A stretch of DNA of 64,000 bases from contig NZ_JADWMY010000018.1 of NCBI RefSeq assembly GCF_015767275.1, positions 1 through 64,000 of the forward strand, written 5' to 3'. Within the stretch, counting starts at the first letter, position 1; each line of letters starts with the position of its first letter. The position numbers and the translations under genes were made by a program. This document shows positions 1-8,700 of this stretch, piece after piece. Source of the DNA: Herbaspirillum sp. AP02. GTDB lineage: Bacteria > Pseudomonadota > Gammaproteobacteria > Burkholderiales > Burkholderiaceae_D. The notes beneath the pieces are model-generated. The model was not told the origin of the DNA, ran no database searches, and saw only the letters and a program-made list of their open reading frames with translations.

Positions 1-1
1 A

Positions 2-31
2 GAAACCATGTCCCACATCTTCGGCGGCTGA
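2..31 (+). CDS. Micro-ORF, partial copy cut by the window edge
   Basis: Last nine codons plus TGA of a unit whose start lies outside the window. The visible residues ETMSHIFGG are identical to the C-terminal half of the next three units. The function is unknown; see the complete copies. Confidence 0.6.
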   Translation, partial: ETMSHIFGG

Positions 32-57
32 TCGCCAGCCATCACAAGGAGAACATC

Positions 58-117
58 ATGCTCATCGGACTCATCGTCGCCTTCGCAGAAACCATGTCCC
101 ACATCTTCGGCGGCTGA
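58..117 (+). CDS. Micro-ORF unit 1, 19-residue peptide
   Basis: Encodes MLIGLIVAFAETMSHIFGG. The first ten residues are strongly hydrophobic and could insert in or lie on a membrane; the rest carries Glu, Thr, His and Ser and ends in Gly-Gly. A good AAGGAG sits six bases before ATG. That signal and the start codon are kept in every unit, and the changes between units are conservative (I/V at residue 3, A/V at residue 8), which argues for translation. Tandem short hydrophobic peptides recall type I toxins such as Ldr and Ibs, but I recognise no sequence match and see no proven antisense RNA. The product could instead be a signalling or regulatory peptide. Confidence 0.6.
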   Translation: MLIGLIVAFAETMSHIFGG

Positions 118-143
118 TCGCCAGCCACTACAAGGAGAACATC

Positions 144-203
144 ATGCTCGTCGGACTCATCGTCGTCTTCGCAGAAACCATGTCCCACATCTTCGGCGGC
201 TGA
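144..203 (+). CDS. Micro-ORF unit 2, 19-residue peptide
   Basis: Same frame as unit 1 with Val at residues 3 and 8: MLVGLIVVFAETMSHIFGG. AAGGAG lies six bases before ATG. It begins exactly 86 bp after unit 1. The function is unknown. Confidence 0.6.
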   Translation: MLVGLIVVFAETMSHIFGG

Positions 204-229
204 TCGCCAGCCATCACAAGGAGAACATC

Positions 230-289
230 ATGCTCATCGGACTCATCGTCGTCTTCGCAGAAACCATGTCCCACATCTTCGGCGGCTGA
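230..289 (+). CDS. Micro-ORF unit 3, 19-residue peptide
   Basis: Encodes MLIGLIVVFAETMSHIFGG with the same ribosome-binding site. Its linker and codon 3 match unit 1 rather than unit 2, supporting duplication of a two-unit block. The function is unknown. Confidence 0.6.
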   Translation: MLIGLIVVFAETMSHIFGG

Positions 290-315
290 TCGCCAGCCAC
301 TACAAGGAGAACATC

Positions 316-375
316 ATGCTCGTCGGACTCATCGTCGCTTTCGCAGAAACCATGTCGCGCCTTCTGGGTGCATGA
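316..375 (+). CDS. Micro-ORF unit 4, variant C-terminus
   Basis: Encodes MLVGLIVAFAETMSRLLGA. The N-terminal 14 residues match the other units, but the tail SHIFGG is replaced by SRLLGA, the version also carried by the solitary copy at 2461. Sequence after the stop (TGATGG...TCACAA) also resembles that following the solitary copy. This is the last unit of the array, and nothing repeat-like follows before the LysR gene. Confidence 0.6.
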   Translation: MLVGLIVAFAETMSRLLGA

Positions 376-422
376 TGGTGATAGTCACAAGCAAACAGGA
401 CACAAACCGCACACACGCCGCT

Positions 423-447
423 GCAGCCGGATGATTCAACCGGCTGC
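423..447. other. Perfect 8-bp inverted repeat
   Basis: GCAGCCGG and CCGGCTGC flank a 9-base loop between the end of the micro-ORF array and the 3' end of the LysR gene. Neither strand has a T-tract beside it, so it is at best a weak or Rho-assisted terminator, or a processing hairpin. Confidence 0.4.
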
Positions 448-516
448 TCGCGGTCGTCGTGCGTGACATCGAAGTCGGTCCCGGGCCAGGAGCCCGTACT
501 GCTTCCGCAGACCGGA

Positions 517-1431
517 TCACTCAATGGGAGCGTTGAATGCTGGAATCCGGGAAAACACCTCAGTGATCAAGTCCATGAATACGATGGCGCGCTTGGGCAG
601 AAGCCGGTTTGCAACGTAGACAAGCTGGATCGGCACCGGTGGAGCTGCATGTTCCGTCAGCAGCAACTGCAACTCGCCTTTCTGCAGGGCATCCTCGAAT
701 AGCCATTTCGGTCCGTATCCTATCCCCAGCCCGGCAATGAGGGATGCCCGCACCGCTTCCGGGGAATTGGCCCGGAATCTACCCGATACCGTAACCTCGC
801 TATCCCGAAAACGCCAATTCGCACCCGAGGACAGGAGGGTGTACACCACGCAGTCCTGCCTGCGCAGGTCATCAGGCGTAACAGGGATCCCACGCTTGGC
901 AAGATAGGCCTTGCTGGCCACGCACACGCGCTCGAACATACCTATTCGCCGCGCTCGCAGCGCACTGTCATCCAGATTTCCGATGCGAATGGCCAGGTCG
1001 GCTCCCTCGTCGACAAGATTGACATAGCGATCATTGATTTGGAGATCCAGCGTCAATCTCGGATAACGCTCCAGAAACGCCGGCACATGCGGCAACACGA
1101 ATACATGGGCCAATGCAGTCGGACAGGCCACGCGTAGCAGTCCTGACGGATCAAGATTGTCCTTGAACGAGGATTCCGATTCATCCACGGCATCAAGAAT
1201 GCGCCGCACTTCCGTGTAGTAACGCTCGCCCTCCGGTGTCAACGCGAGCTTGCGCGTCGTACGGTGCAGCAAGCGTGCCTGGAGGTGATCCTCAAGCGCC
1301 GCCACGTGCCGGCTGACATTGGGTTGCCCCAGGCCCAGGTCACGTCCGGCGGCGGAGAAGCTTCCTGTTTCTACCGCACGAGCAAAACATGTCATCAGCA
1401 GGAACAGGTCCATGTTGAATTCTTGATTCAT
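517..1431 (-). CDS. LysR-family transcriptional regulator
   Basis: A 304-residue LysR regulator of normal family length. The winged helix-turn-helix occupies about residues 7-66 (core ETGSFSAAGRDLGLGQPNVS), and a periplasmic-binding-protein-like effector domain follows from about 95. It is divergent from the SDR gene at 1554 across a 122-bp AT-rich gap, the usual layout for a LysR regulator controlling its neighbour. The effector cannot be read from sequence. The start at 1431 lacks a clear ribosome-binding site; ATG at 1413 (MDLFLL) is an alternative. Confidence 0.9.
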   Translation of the reverse strand: MNQEFNMDLFLLMTCFARAVETGSFSAAGRDLGLGQPNVSRHVAALEDHLQARLLHRTTRKLALTPEGERYYTEVRRILDAVDESESSFKDNLDPSGLLRVACPTALAHVFVLPHVPAFLERYPRLTLDLQINDRYVNLVDEGADLAIRIGNLDDSALRARRIGMFERVCVASKAYLAKRGIPVTPDDLRRQDCVVYTLLSSGANWRFRDSEVTVSGRFRANSPEAVRASLIAGLGIGYGPKWLFEDALQKGELQLLLTEHAAPPVPIQLVYVANRLLPKRAIVFMDLITEVFSRIPAFNAPIE

Positions 1432-1553
1432 GTAAATAATGAATGAATTATATTTAAATTTAACCTCTTATATGAAGATGAGCATGAGTGCATAGTTCTC
1501 CTCCAGTCAGGTCAACCCCCTTCAGTTGACTACTTCAACACAGGAGAATCCCC
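1432..1553. promoter_or_regulatory. LysR/SDR divergent control region
   Basis: An unusually AT-rich 122-bp gap for this genome, with a perfect palindrome TTAAATTTAA at 1454-1463 near the LysR start. It is the likely place for both promoters and for LysR binding. The SDR ribosome-binding site AGGAG lies directly before 1554. No exact operator is proven. Confidence 0.5.
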
Positions 1554-2306
1554 ATGTCCCGCTTGCAAGGCAAACGTACCCTCATCACCGGCGGCACCAG
1601 CGGCATCGGTCTCGAAACCGCCCGTCAGTTCCTGGCCGAAGGCGCGCGCGTCATCGTCACCGGTGTCAATCCCGATTCCATCGCGAAAGCCAGGACCGAA
1701 CTCGGTTCGGAGGTCCTGGTGCTGTCCGCCGACTCGGCAAGCGTGGAGGCGCAACGAGAATTGGCGAAGGCCGTCCAGACACACTATGGTCAGCTCGACA
1801 TCGCCTTCCTCAATGCTGGTGTATCCGTCTGGGCGCCGATTGAGGAATGGACGGAAGCGATGTTTGACCGTTCCTTTGACATCAACGTCAAAGGACCTTA
1901 CTTCCTCATTCAATCGCTGCTGCCCGTATTGGCCAAGCCTGCATCGGTGGTGCTCAACACCTCGGTCAACGCCCATGTCGGCGCAGCGCGCTCCTCGGTC
2001 TATGCCGCCACCAAGGCCGCGCTCCTGAACATGGCGAAGACGTTGTCGGGTGAATTGCTCGGGAGCGGCATTCGCGTCAATGCCGTCAGTCCCGGTCCGG
2101 TGGAGACGCCGCTGTACGACAAGCTCGGCATCCCCGAGGCCTACCGTGATCAGGTCAATCGGGATATTGCCGCGACCATTCCGTTCGGTCGTTTCGGTAC
2201 GCCGGAGGAAGTTGCCAAGGCCGTGCTGTACCTGGCCTCCGACGAGTCGCGCTGGACTGTCGGTTCCGAGATCATCGTCGACGGCGGCCGCCTGCTCAAC
2301 GGCTGA
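1554..2306 (+). CDS. Short-chain dehydrogenase/reductase (SDR)
   Basis: A classical SDR of 250 residues, probably a cytoplasmic NAD(P)H-dependent oxidoreductase. Visible motifs are the nucleotide-binding TGGTSGIG (12-19), NAG (87-89), catalytic Ser137, Tyr150 and Lys154 in YAATK, and the C-terminal DGG found in this family. The substrate is not predictable. It starts after a good AGGAG and is divergent from the LysR gene at 517-1431, which probably regulates it. The micro-ORF at 2461 lies downstream on the same strand and may share its transcript. Confidence 0.92.
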   Translation: MSRLQGKRTLITGGTSGIGLETARQFLAEGARVIVTGVNPDSIAKARTELGSEVLVLSADSASVEAQRELAKAVQTHYGQLDIAFLNAGVSVWAPIEEWTEAMFDRSFDINVKGPYFLIQSLLPVLAKPASVVLNTSVNAHVGAARSSVYAATKAALLNMAKTLSGELLGSGIRVNAVSPGPVETPLYDKLGIPEAYRDQVNRDIAATIPFGRFGTPEEVAKAVLYLASDESRWTVGSEIIVDGGRLLNG

Positions 2307-2460
2307 ACGGCGAGCTCCATCGGAGTCAATCCGCTCCGGCAGGTTACAAGTGAAATCCAGGCGCGCTGAATTGCAATCCGCCAGCAAGGTGCAGGCGCGA
2401 AGATGACAACAAGCCGAAGCAGACTGCTTCGGTCCTCAACCGGTAAATCAGGAGAACACC

Positions 2461-2520
2461 ATGCTCATCGGACTCATCGTCGCCTTCACCGAAACCATGT
2501 CGCGCCTTCTGGGCGCCTGA
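2461..2520 (+). CDS. Solitary fifth copy of the 19-residue micro-ORF
   Basis: Encodes MLIGLIVAFTETMSRLLGA, matching array unit 4 except I3 for V3 and T10 for A10. AGGAG precedes ATG with normal spacing. Similarity continues for roughly 20 bases after the stop, but the upstream linker does not match the array. It sits 154 bp after the SDR stop on the same strand, so the LysR/SDR pair is bracketed by relatives of the same peptide. The function is unknown. Confidence 0.6.
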   Translation: MLIGLIVAFTETMSRLLGA

Positions 2521-2529
2521 TGGCAAGCA

Positions 2530-3681
2530 TCACAAACAAGGCTCATGACGGCCGCTGCCAGCCGGGAAGAATTCCACCGGTTGCCAGCGGCCGTCATGCC
2601 GGAACAGGGTATAGCGCGGATTGGCATTGGCACCATTGGCGGAAAAGCTGATCGGCCCGTGCAGTCCGGGATGACGCAACTGGTGCAACGCCACCGCGAT
2701 CCTGCGGCCATCGCCGCTGCCGGTCTGCAGGATGGCTGCGCTCAGTACACTGGCGGCATCATAGGCGTAGAAGGAGTAGGTTGTTGGCGCGGCATCGAAT
2801 TTGCTGCGGTAGGCTTGTGCCACCTTCTTCCATTGCGGGCAATAGTCGCGCGCGATTTCGAATTCCAGCACATGCAGCCGCGGCTCCGGCTGCGATGGTA
2901 GCGGCAGATTGCTGGCTCCGCCCGTGAGGAGGATGCGGGCCTTCGAGCCCGAGCGCCGGGCCGCCTCGATGAATGCGCGCGCCTGCGGATATAGCGCCAG
3001 GAACACGATCACATCGGCATCATGCTGCATCGCCGCCTGCATCGCCACATGGAAGTCGGTAGTGCGACGCGCCACCTGGATGTGGCTCAGCGCGATGCCT
3101 GGTGCGGTGGCTGCCAACCTTTCCATCACTGCATCGGCCAGCGCATTGCTGTAGGCCGAATCGTTCTGGATCACGAACACCCTTCGCCCGCTCAGAGAGC
3201 GGCTGGCGACCTCGGCCAATGCAGAAGCCAGTTCCCGCGTACCACCGACCACCCGGAACGGCATGCGGTTGCCCATGCTGGTCCATTGACTGCTGGTGGC
3301 GGTAAATCCGATTTGCGGGATGCCTGCGTTTTCGTAGAGGGCCGCGGTGGCCAGCGCTGCATCGCTGCTCCATGGGCCGACCACGCCAGCCACGTTTTCC
3401 TTGATGTAATAGCGGGCGATGTTGATGGCGAAATTTTCGTTGCCGTGATCATCCTGCGGCAGCAGCTGCAAGCGCAGTGGCGAGCGGCGCCGTATCGCCA
3501 TCGCATTGGCGTCGTCGATGGCCAACTGCGCACCCTGCAGGGCGCTTTGCGTAATCGGTTCCGAAAGGCGGCCGGTGAAGCCCAGCGTGATGGTCGTCAG
3601 GTTCTCCGACCACGCCGATGCCGCCAGCGAGCAAAGCAGCAAGGTGATGACGAGTATCGACATCGGGTCCGGTCTGCGCAT
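2530..3681 (-). CDS. Periplasmic ligand-binding protein, branched-chain amino acid type
   Basis: A 383-residue type I periplasmic binding protein of the Leu/Ile/Val-binding family (Peripl_BP_6). An N-terminal signal peptide covers about residues 7-25 (hydrophobic ILVITLLLCSLAASA), followed by the family opening TITLGFTGRLSEPI and the GVVGPWSS segment around residue 100. There are no ABC permease or ATPase genes nearby. It follows the histidine kinase on the same strand after 85 bp, so it may act as a ligand sensor or adaptor for that kinase rather than in transport; this is an inference. MSIL at residue 7 is an alternative start. Confidence 0.8.
   Translation of the reverse strand: MRRPDPMSILVITLLLCSLAASAWSENLTTITLGFTGRLSEPITQSALQGAQLAIDDANAMAIRRRSPLRLQLLPQDDHGNENFAINIARYYIKENVAGVVGPWSSDAALATAALYENAGIPQIGFTATSSQWTSMGNRMPFRVVGGTRELASALAEVASRSLSGRRVFVIQNDSAYSNALADAVMERLAATAPGIALSHIQVARRTTDFHVAMQAAMQHDADVIVFLALYPQARAFIEAARRSGSKARILLTGGASNLPLPSQPEPRLHVLEFEIARDYCPQWKKVAQAYRSKFDAAPTTYSFYAYDAASVLSAAILQTGSGDGRRIAVALHQLRHPGLHGPISFSANGANANPRYTLFRHDGRWQPVEFFPAGSGRHEPCL
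2544..2598. terminator. Long inverted repeat, possible terminator
   Basis: Two 22-base arms (2544-2565 and 2577-2598) match at 20 positions around an 11-base loop; the outer 14 bp (CATGACGGCCGCTG) are perfect. It overlaps the last codons of the leftward binding-protein gene, whose stop is at 2530. No T-tract follows on either strand, so an intrinsic terminator is doubtful. It could separate the SDR/micro-ORF transcript from the opposing one, or protect an mRNA 3' end. Confidence 0.4.
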
Positions 3682-3766
3682 GGGGTCCCCCCGTGGTCCG
3701 CTGAATTTATTATGAAATGAGCTCTAGCTTCATGCGTCCTGCTGGGGAAAATATACACAGCAATGC

Positions 3767-4855
3767 TCAATGAGGCCAGCGGACTTCAAAGCAGGTGCCG
3801 CCCAGCGGCGAGGGGCGGCAGTCGGCGGTGCCGTGATGCGCGCTGGCAATAGCCCTGACCACCGCCAGCCCCAGGCCGCTACCACGGTGCTGGACGTCCT
3901 CGCTGCGCGGGCCGCGCTGGAAGGCATCGAAGATCATTGCCGCATCGGCGGCCGCCAGCCCCGGGCCGCTGTCTTCCACCCTCAGGCAATGCAGGCCCGC
4001 GCTGCTCGCCGTGCTGATGCGCAAGCTGCCGGGCGTGGCATGCTGCAGGACGTTCTCCAGCAGGGCCAGCAGTGCCTGGCGGATGCGTACCGGATCGCCG
4101 ACCGTGCGCTGCAGAGCGATTTCCAGCGTGATGCTGAATCCCTGGTCCTGCAGGGCCGATTCGCATGCTGTCAGCACGGTGCCGATTTCCTGTTGCAGGT
4201 CGACCTGCTGCAGCTGTATGCGCAGGTGTCCGCTCTCGGCCAGGCCGACGATGCGCAAGTCCTCGATCAGCCGCGCCAGTCCCTCGACCTGTACCAGCAG
4301 GCTGGAAAAGAGTGCAGGCTCAGGCTGAAACACACCATCGGAAAGTCCCTGAAGGCGACCGCGCAGGATGGTCACTGGCGTGCGCAATTCGTGCGCGATC
4401 GCGGCGTTCCAGAAGTTGCGCTCCTGCTGTACCCGCTCCAGCCGCTCGGCCATGGCATTGAAGTCGCTGATCAGTTGCGAGGCTTCATCCAGGGGCTGCC
4501 GTTGCGCTCCCGCCCGGGCGGCCAGATCGCCCTGCGCTACGCGGCGCAGGCTGGTAGCCACCGAATTGAGTGGTGTCAGAATACGGCGGGCCAATCGCAT
4601 GGCCACCCAGATCGCGATCCCCAGGCCCAGCAGCGTGGTGCCGGCGATCCAGCCCCACTCGGCCGGCGAAGGCAGCCAGCTGTCCGGCGCCGAGAGGGCA
4701 CTGGGCAGTAGGATGAACATGGTCGAATAGAAGGCATACGAGCCTAGCAAGACCATCAGCATGATGGTCAGCGCCAGGATCGCCACCGAACTGATGATTT
4801 GCCGTGCCAGGCCCTTGCCACGCCACAGTGCCAGCAGGTCGATACCGGGCTTCAT
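3767..4855 (-). CDS. Sensor histidine kinase, BaeS/AdeS type
   Basis: A 362-residue inner-membrane kinase. Two membrane segments (about 20-50 and 68-88) enclose only a short periplasmic loop; a HAMP region (about 89-140) follows, then the dimerisation box AHELRTP with phospho-acceptor His155, the N box LLENVLQH, and glycine boxes DSGPGL and GSGLGL. It is encoded 18 bp after the response regulator and transcribed with it. The small sensor loop suggests sensing in the membrane or through a partner such as the downstream binding protein. Divergence from the RND pump suggests it controls efflux. Confidence 0.92.
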   Translation of the reverse strand: MKPGIDLLALWRGKGLARQIISSVAILALTIMLMVLLGSYAFYSTMFILLPSALSAPDSWLPSPAEWGWIAGTTLLGLGIAIWVAMRLARRILTPLNSVATSLRRVAQGDLAARAGAQRQPLDEASQLISDFNAMAERLERVQQERNFWNAAIAHELRTPVTILRGRLQGLSDGVFQPEPALFSSLLVQVEGLARLIEDLRIVGLAESGHLRIQLQQVDLQQEIGTVLTACESALQDQGFSITLEIALQRTVGDPVRIRQALLALLENVLQHATPGSLRISTASSAGLHCLRVEDSGPGLAAADAAMIFDAFQRGPRSEDVQHRGSGLGLAVVRAIASAHHGTADCRPSPLGGTCFEVRWPH

Positions 4856-4873
4856 GAGCTTGCCTCCATGTTT

Positions 4874-5683
4874 TCAGCTGCCTTGCTGGAAGCGATAACC
4901 CACCCCGCGAATGCTGACCGGGATGCCGGCGATGCCCAGGTCTTCCAGTTTCTTGCGCAGCTTGCTGACGTGGCTGTCCACGGTGCGCTCCAGCGTATCG
5001 CCTTCGGGCAGGCAGGAGGCCAGCAGTTCGCCGCGACTGAACACGCGACGCGGTGAGCGCGCCAGTTGTGCCAGCAGCTTGAATTCGGTGAGCGTGAGTA
5101 CCAGTGCATGCGTGGTACCGTCGACCTCGGCCACTGCCTCGTGCTGCTCGAAGTCGATCACGAAGGGCGGGGCGCGCAGGATGCGCCGGTCTTCGCGATC
5201 ATCGCGAGGCTGGCTACGGCGCAGGACGGCCTCCACCCGCGCCACCACCTCGGCCGGATTGAAGGGCTTGACCACGTAGTCATCTGCACCGATGCGCAGG
5301 CCGGTGAGCTTGTCGACATCCTGATCCAGCGCCGTGAGCATGATGACCGGGGTCTGGCCGCGCTGGCGGATCTGCGCCAGCACCTGCCAGCCATTGACCT
5401 GTGGCATCTGGATGTCCAGCAGCACCAGGTCCGGCTTGAGTGCAAGATGCAACTCCAGTGCTCTCGCACCGTCGGTGGCGTGCACGCTGCGCATGCCGCT
5501 GCGGGCCAGGTAGGCAGCCAGGATGTCGGCGATCTCGGGTGCATCCTCGGCGATCAGTACCAGCGCCCCCGTGGCCGGCGCCGCAGGCGCCATGCCAGGG
5601 TCGGTGACGCTATGCGGTGGTGTCGGCATTCTTTCCATCTCCATCGAAACTCCATCGTTGTATCGCGCAATCATCATGCTCAT
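4874..5683 (-). CDS. OmpR-family response regulator
   Basis: A 269-residue regulator with a receiver domain (about 41-158: acidic pair E46/D47, phospho-acceptor Asp90 in LLDIQMP, Thr117, Lys139) and a C-terminal OmpR/PhoB winged helix (about 172-268, with the RGVGYRF signature). About 40 N-terminal residues precede the receiver domain, more than usual, so a later start such as MEMERMP is possible. It is the first gene of a leftward RR-kinase-binding-protein set and lies back to back with the RND pump gene, its likely target. Confidence 0.92.
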   Translation of the reverse strand: MSMMIARYNDGVSMEMERMPTPPHSVTDPGMAPAAPATGALVLIAEDAPEIADILAAYLARSGMRSVHATDGARALELHLALKPDLVLLDIQMPQVNGWQVLAQIRQRGQTPVIMLTALDQDVDKLTGLRIGADDYVVKPFNPAEVVARVEAVLRRSQPRDDREDRRILRAPPFVIDFEQHEAVAEVDGTTHALVLTLTEFKLLAQLARSPRRVFSRGELLASCLPEGDTLERTVDSHVSKLRKKLEDLGIAGIPVSIRGVGYRFQQGS

Positions 5684-5731
5684 CGCCCAGACTCCGCCTT
5701 CGCTCGCGATTGTACTGTCGGCCGGGGCGGC

Positions 5732-5747
5732 GCGGCAAAAATGCCGC
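5732..5747. promoter_or_regulatory. Inverted repeat between regulator and RND pump
   Basis: GCGGCA-AAAA-TGCCGC, a perfect 6-bp stem in the 114-bp gap between the divergent response-regulator and pump genes. It could be an operator or a leader hairpin of the pump mRNA. OmpR-type regulators usually bind direct repeats, so it may not be the regulator's site. Confidence 0.3.
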
Positions 5748-5797
5748 AGTCGTCCAGCCCGCCGCCAGGTGACGAGCCTGTCTGATGGAGTTTTTGC

Positions 5798-8700
5798 ATG
5801 CCCCGTTTTTTTATCGACCGTCCCATCTTCGCCTGGGTAGTCGCCCTGTTCATCTTGTTGTTCGGCGTGATCGCCGTGAGCCAGTTGCCCATTGCGCGCT
5901 ATCCCTCGGTGGCGCCGCCCACCGTCTCCATCAACGCCACCTATCCGGGTGCCACGCCTCAGACCATGAACGATGGCGTGATCAGCCTGATCGAGCGCGA
6001 ACTGTCGGGCGTCAAGAACCTGCTCTATTTCGAGTCCTCGGCCGATACCTCCGGCAGCGCCCAGATCAGCGTCACCTTCAAGCCCGGCACCGATCCGGAA
6101 CTGGCCCAGGTGGATGTGCAGAACAAGCTCAAGGCCATCGAAGCCCGCCTGCCGCAGACCGTGCGCCAGAACGGCGTGACGGTGGAATCGGCGGCTTCCG
6201 GTTTCCTCCTGATGGTGAGCCTGACCTCGACCGATGGCCGCTATGACGAAGTCCGACTGAGTGACTACCTGGCACGCAATATCGTGGAGGAATTGCGCCG
6301 CGTGGAAGGCGTCGGACGTGTCCAGCTGTTCGGTGCCGAGCAGGCCATGCGTATCTGGATCGATCCCTTCAAGCTCAATGCCTTTGGCCTGACCGTCACC
6401 GACCTCAGTAATGCCATCGGCCAGCAGAATGCACAGATCGCACCGGGCCGCCTGGGTGATTCACCTGCCGTGCCGGGCCAGCAGATCGCCGTGCCGCTGA
6501 CGGTGCAGGGGCAATTGCAGTCGCCGACACAGTTTGCCGCCATCGTGCTCAAGGCAAAGACCGATGGATCGCGTGTGTTGCTGGGGGATGTGGCACGGGT
6601 GGAACTTGGGGCGCAATCCTATGCCTTCTCCAATCGCGAAGATGGCAAGCCCGCGGGCGTGGCCGCCGTGCAGCTCTCGCCGGGTGCCAATGCGGTGCGC
6701 ACGGCGGCTGCCATCCAGGCACGCATGGAAGAGCTGCGCCCCAGCCTGCCGGCGGGTATGGCGTTTTCGCTGCCCTATAACACCGCACCTTTCGTCAAGG
6801 TCTCCATCCAGAAGGTGGTGCAGACCCTGATCGAGGCCATGGTGCTGGTGTTCCTGGTGATGTATCTGTTCCTGCAGAACGTGCGCTATACCGTCATCCC
6901 CGCCATCGTCGCGCCCATTGCGCTGCTGGGTACGCTGGCGGTGATGCTGGTGGCCGGCTATTCGGTCAATGTGCTGACCATGTTCGGGATGGTGCTGGCC
7001 ATCGGCATCATTGTCGATGATGCCATCGTGGTGGTGGAAAACGTGGAACGCATCATGGCGCAGGAAGGTCTGGCGCCACGCGAGGCTACCATCAAGGCCA
7101 TGCGCGAGATTACCGGGGCCATCGTCGGTATCACGCTGGTGCTGACCGCAGTCTTCATTCCGATGGCACTGGCCGGGGGCTCGGTGGGTGTGATCTATCG
7201 CCAGTTTGCGCTGGCCATGGCGGTGTCCATCCTGTTCTCGGCCTTCCTGGCGCTGAGCCTGACACCGGCCTTGTGCGCCACGCTGCTCAAGCCGGTGGCG
7301 CCGGGGCATCGTGAAAAGCGCGGCTTCTTTGGCGCGTTCAACCGGGCCTTCAGTCGTCTCACCGTGCGCTATGAATCCGCATTGGCGCGCCTGATCGCAC
7401 GAGGACTGCGCATGATGCTGGTGTACGCGGCATTGTGCCTGCTGCTGGTGCTGGGATTGCGGGCCCTACCCTCGGCTTTCCTGCCGGAAGAGGATCAGGG
7501 TTACTTCATGACCTCCTTCCAGTTGCCGGCCGATGCCACCAGCGAGCGCACTGCCCGTGCCGTCGATCAGTTCGAGCGTTACCTGCAGACCCGCGAGGAT
7601 ATCGGTGCCAATCTCTCGGTGCTGGGATACGGTTTTTCCGGCTCCGGGCCGAACGCGGCCATGGCCTTTACCGAGCTCAAGGACTGGAAGCAACGCAAGG
7701 GTTCCACGGCTGCCGTCGAGGCCATCGCTGCGCAGAGCGCCATGGAACGCGGCATCGATGGCATGGTGATGAGCCTGCTGCCACCGGCGATCGAAGAGCT
7801 GGGGAACTCCTCCGGGTTCGCCATGCGTCTGCAGGATCGCGCTAATCAGGGTTATGCCGCCCTCAAGGCAGCGGAAGCGCAATTGCTGGCGCTGGCGGCC
7901 AGGAGCGACAAGCTGGCCGGCGTCTATTCGGACGGATTGCCGCCCGGAGCCAGCCTGCAGCTCGATATCGACCGTCACAAGGCGGCCGCATTCGGGGTCT
8001 CCTTCGCCAGCATCAGCGACACGCTGTCGGCGGCCATGGGCTCGTTCTATATCAATGACTTCCCCAATGCCGGCCGCATGCAACAGGTCATCCTGCAGGC
8101 CGAGGCTGGTGCGCGTATGCAGATCGAGGATGTGATGAAGCTGTATGTACGCAACCAGCAGGGTGGCATGGTGCCGTTGGCGGAAGTGGTGAAGGCTTCC
8201 TGGAAAGAGGCGCCAACACAGCTACAGCGTTACCAGGGCTTCCCGGCGATACGCATTTCCGGCAGCGCGGCACCTGGCGTGGCCAGTGGCGAGGCCATGG
8301 CCGAGATGGAGCGCCTGGCCCAGCAGCTCCCGCCTGGCTTCGCCGTGTCGTGGACCGGCCAGTCGTTGCAGGAACGCCTGTCTGCGGCGCAAGCGCCGAT
8401 GTTGATGGCATTGTCCATGCTGGTGGTTTTCCTCGTGCTGGCGGCGTTGTACGAGAGTTGGCGTGTTCCGCTATCAGTGATGCTGGTAGTGCCGTTGGGA
8501 CTGGTCGGTGCGGTGGTCGCGGTGATGCTGCGCGAGATGCCCAATGACGTTTTCTTCAAGGTGGGAATGATCACCGTCATCGGGCTGTCCGCCAAGAACG
8601 CCATCCTGATCGTGGAGTTCGCGCGGCAGTTGCGCAGCGAAGGGGCCGGGCTGGTGGAGGCGGCAATCAGGGCATCGGTGCTGCGCCTGCGTCCCATCCT

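Larger units (their letters stand above)
1..375 (+). repeat. Tandem 86-bp repeat array carrying micro-ORFs
   Basis: Direct tandem repeat with an exact 86-bp period: start codons lie at 58, 144, 230 and 316, and the tail of another copy enters at the left edge. Each unit has a Shine-Dalgarno AAGGAG, six bases, ATG, a 19-codon frame, TGA and a 26-bp linker. Units at 58 and 230 read CCATCACAAGG before the frame and have Ile at codon 3; units at 144 and 316 read CCACTACAAGG and have Val, so the array probably grew as a 172-bp dimer. The last unit diverges after codon 14. The array is open at the window edge, so its true copy number is unknown. Confidence 0.95.

Noticed and set aside
1..375. CRISPR array interpretation of the 86-bp repeats
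   Set aside because: The whole 86-bp unit is repeated, including the intervals, so there are no unique spacers, and the repeats encode a conserved frame. No cas genes are present.
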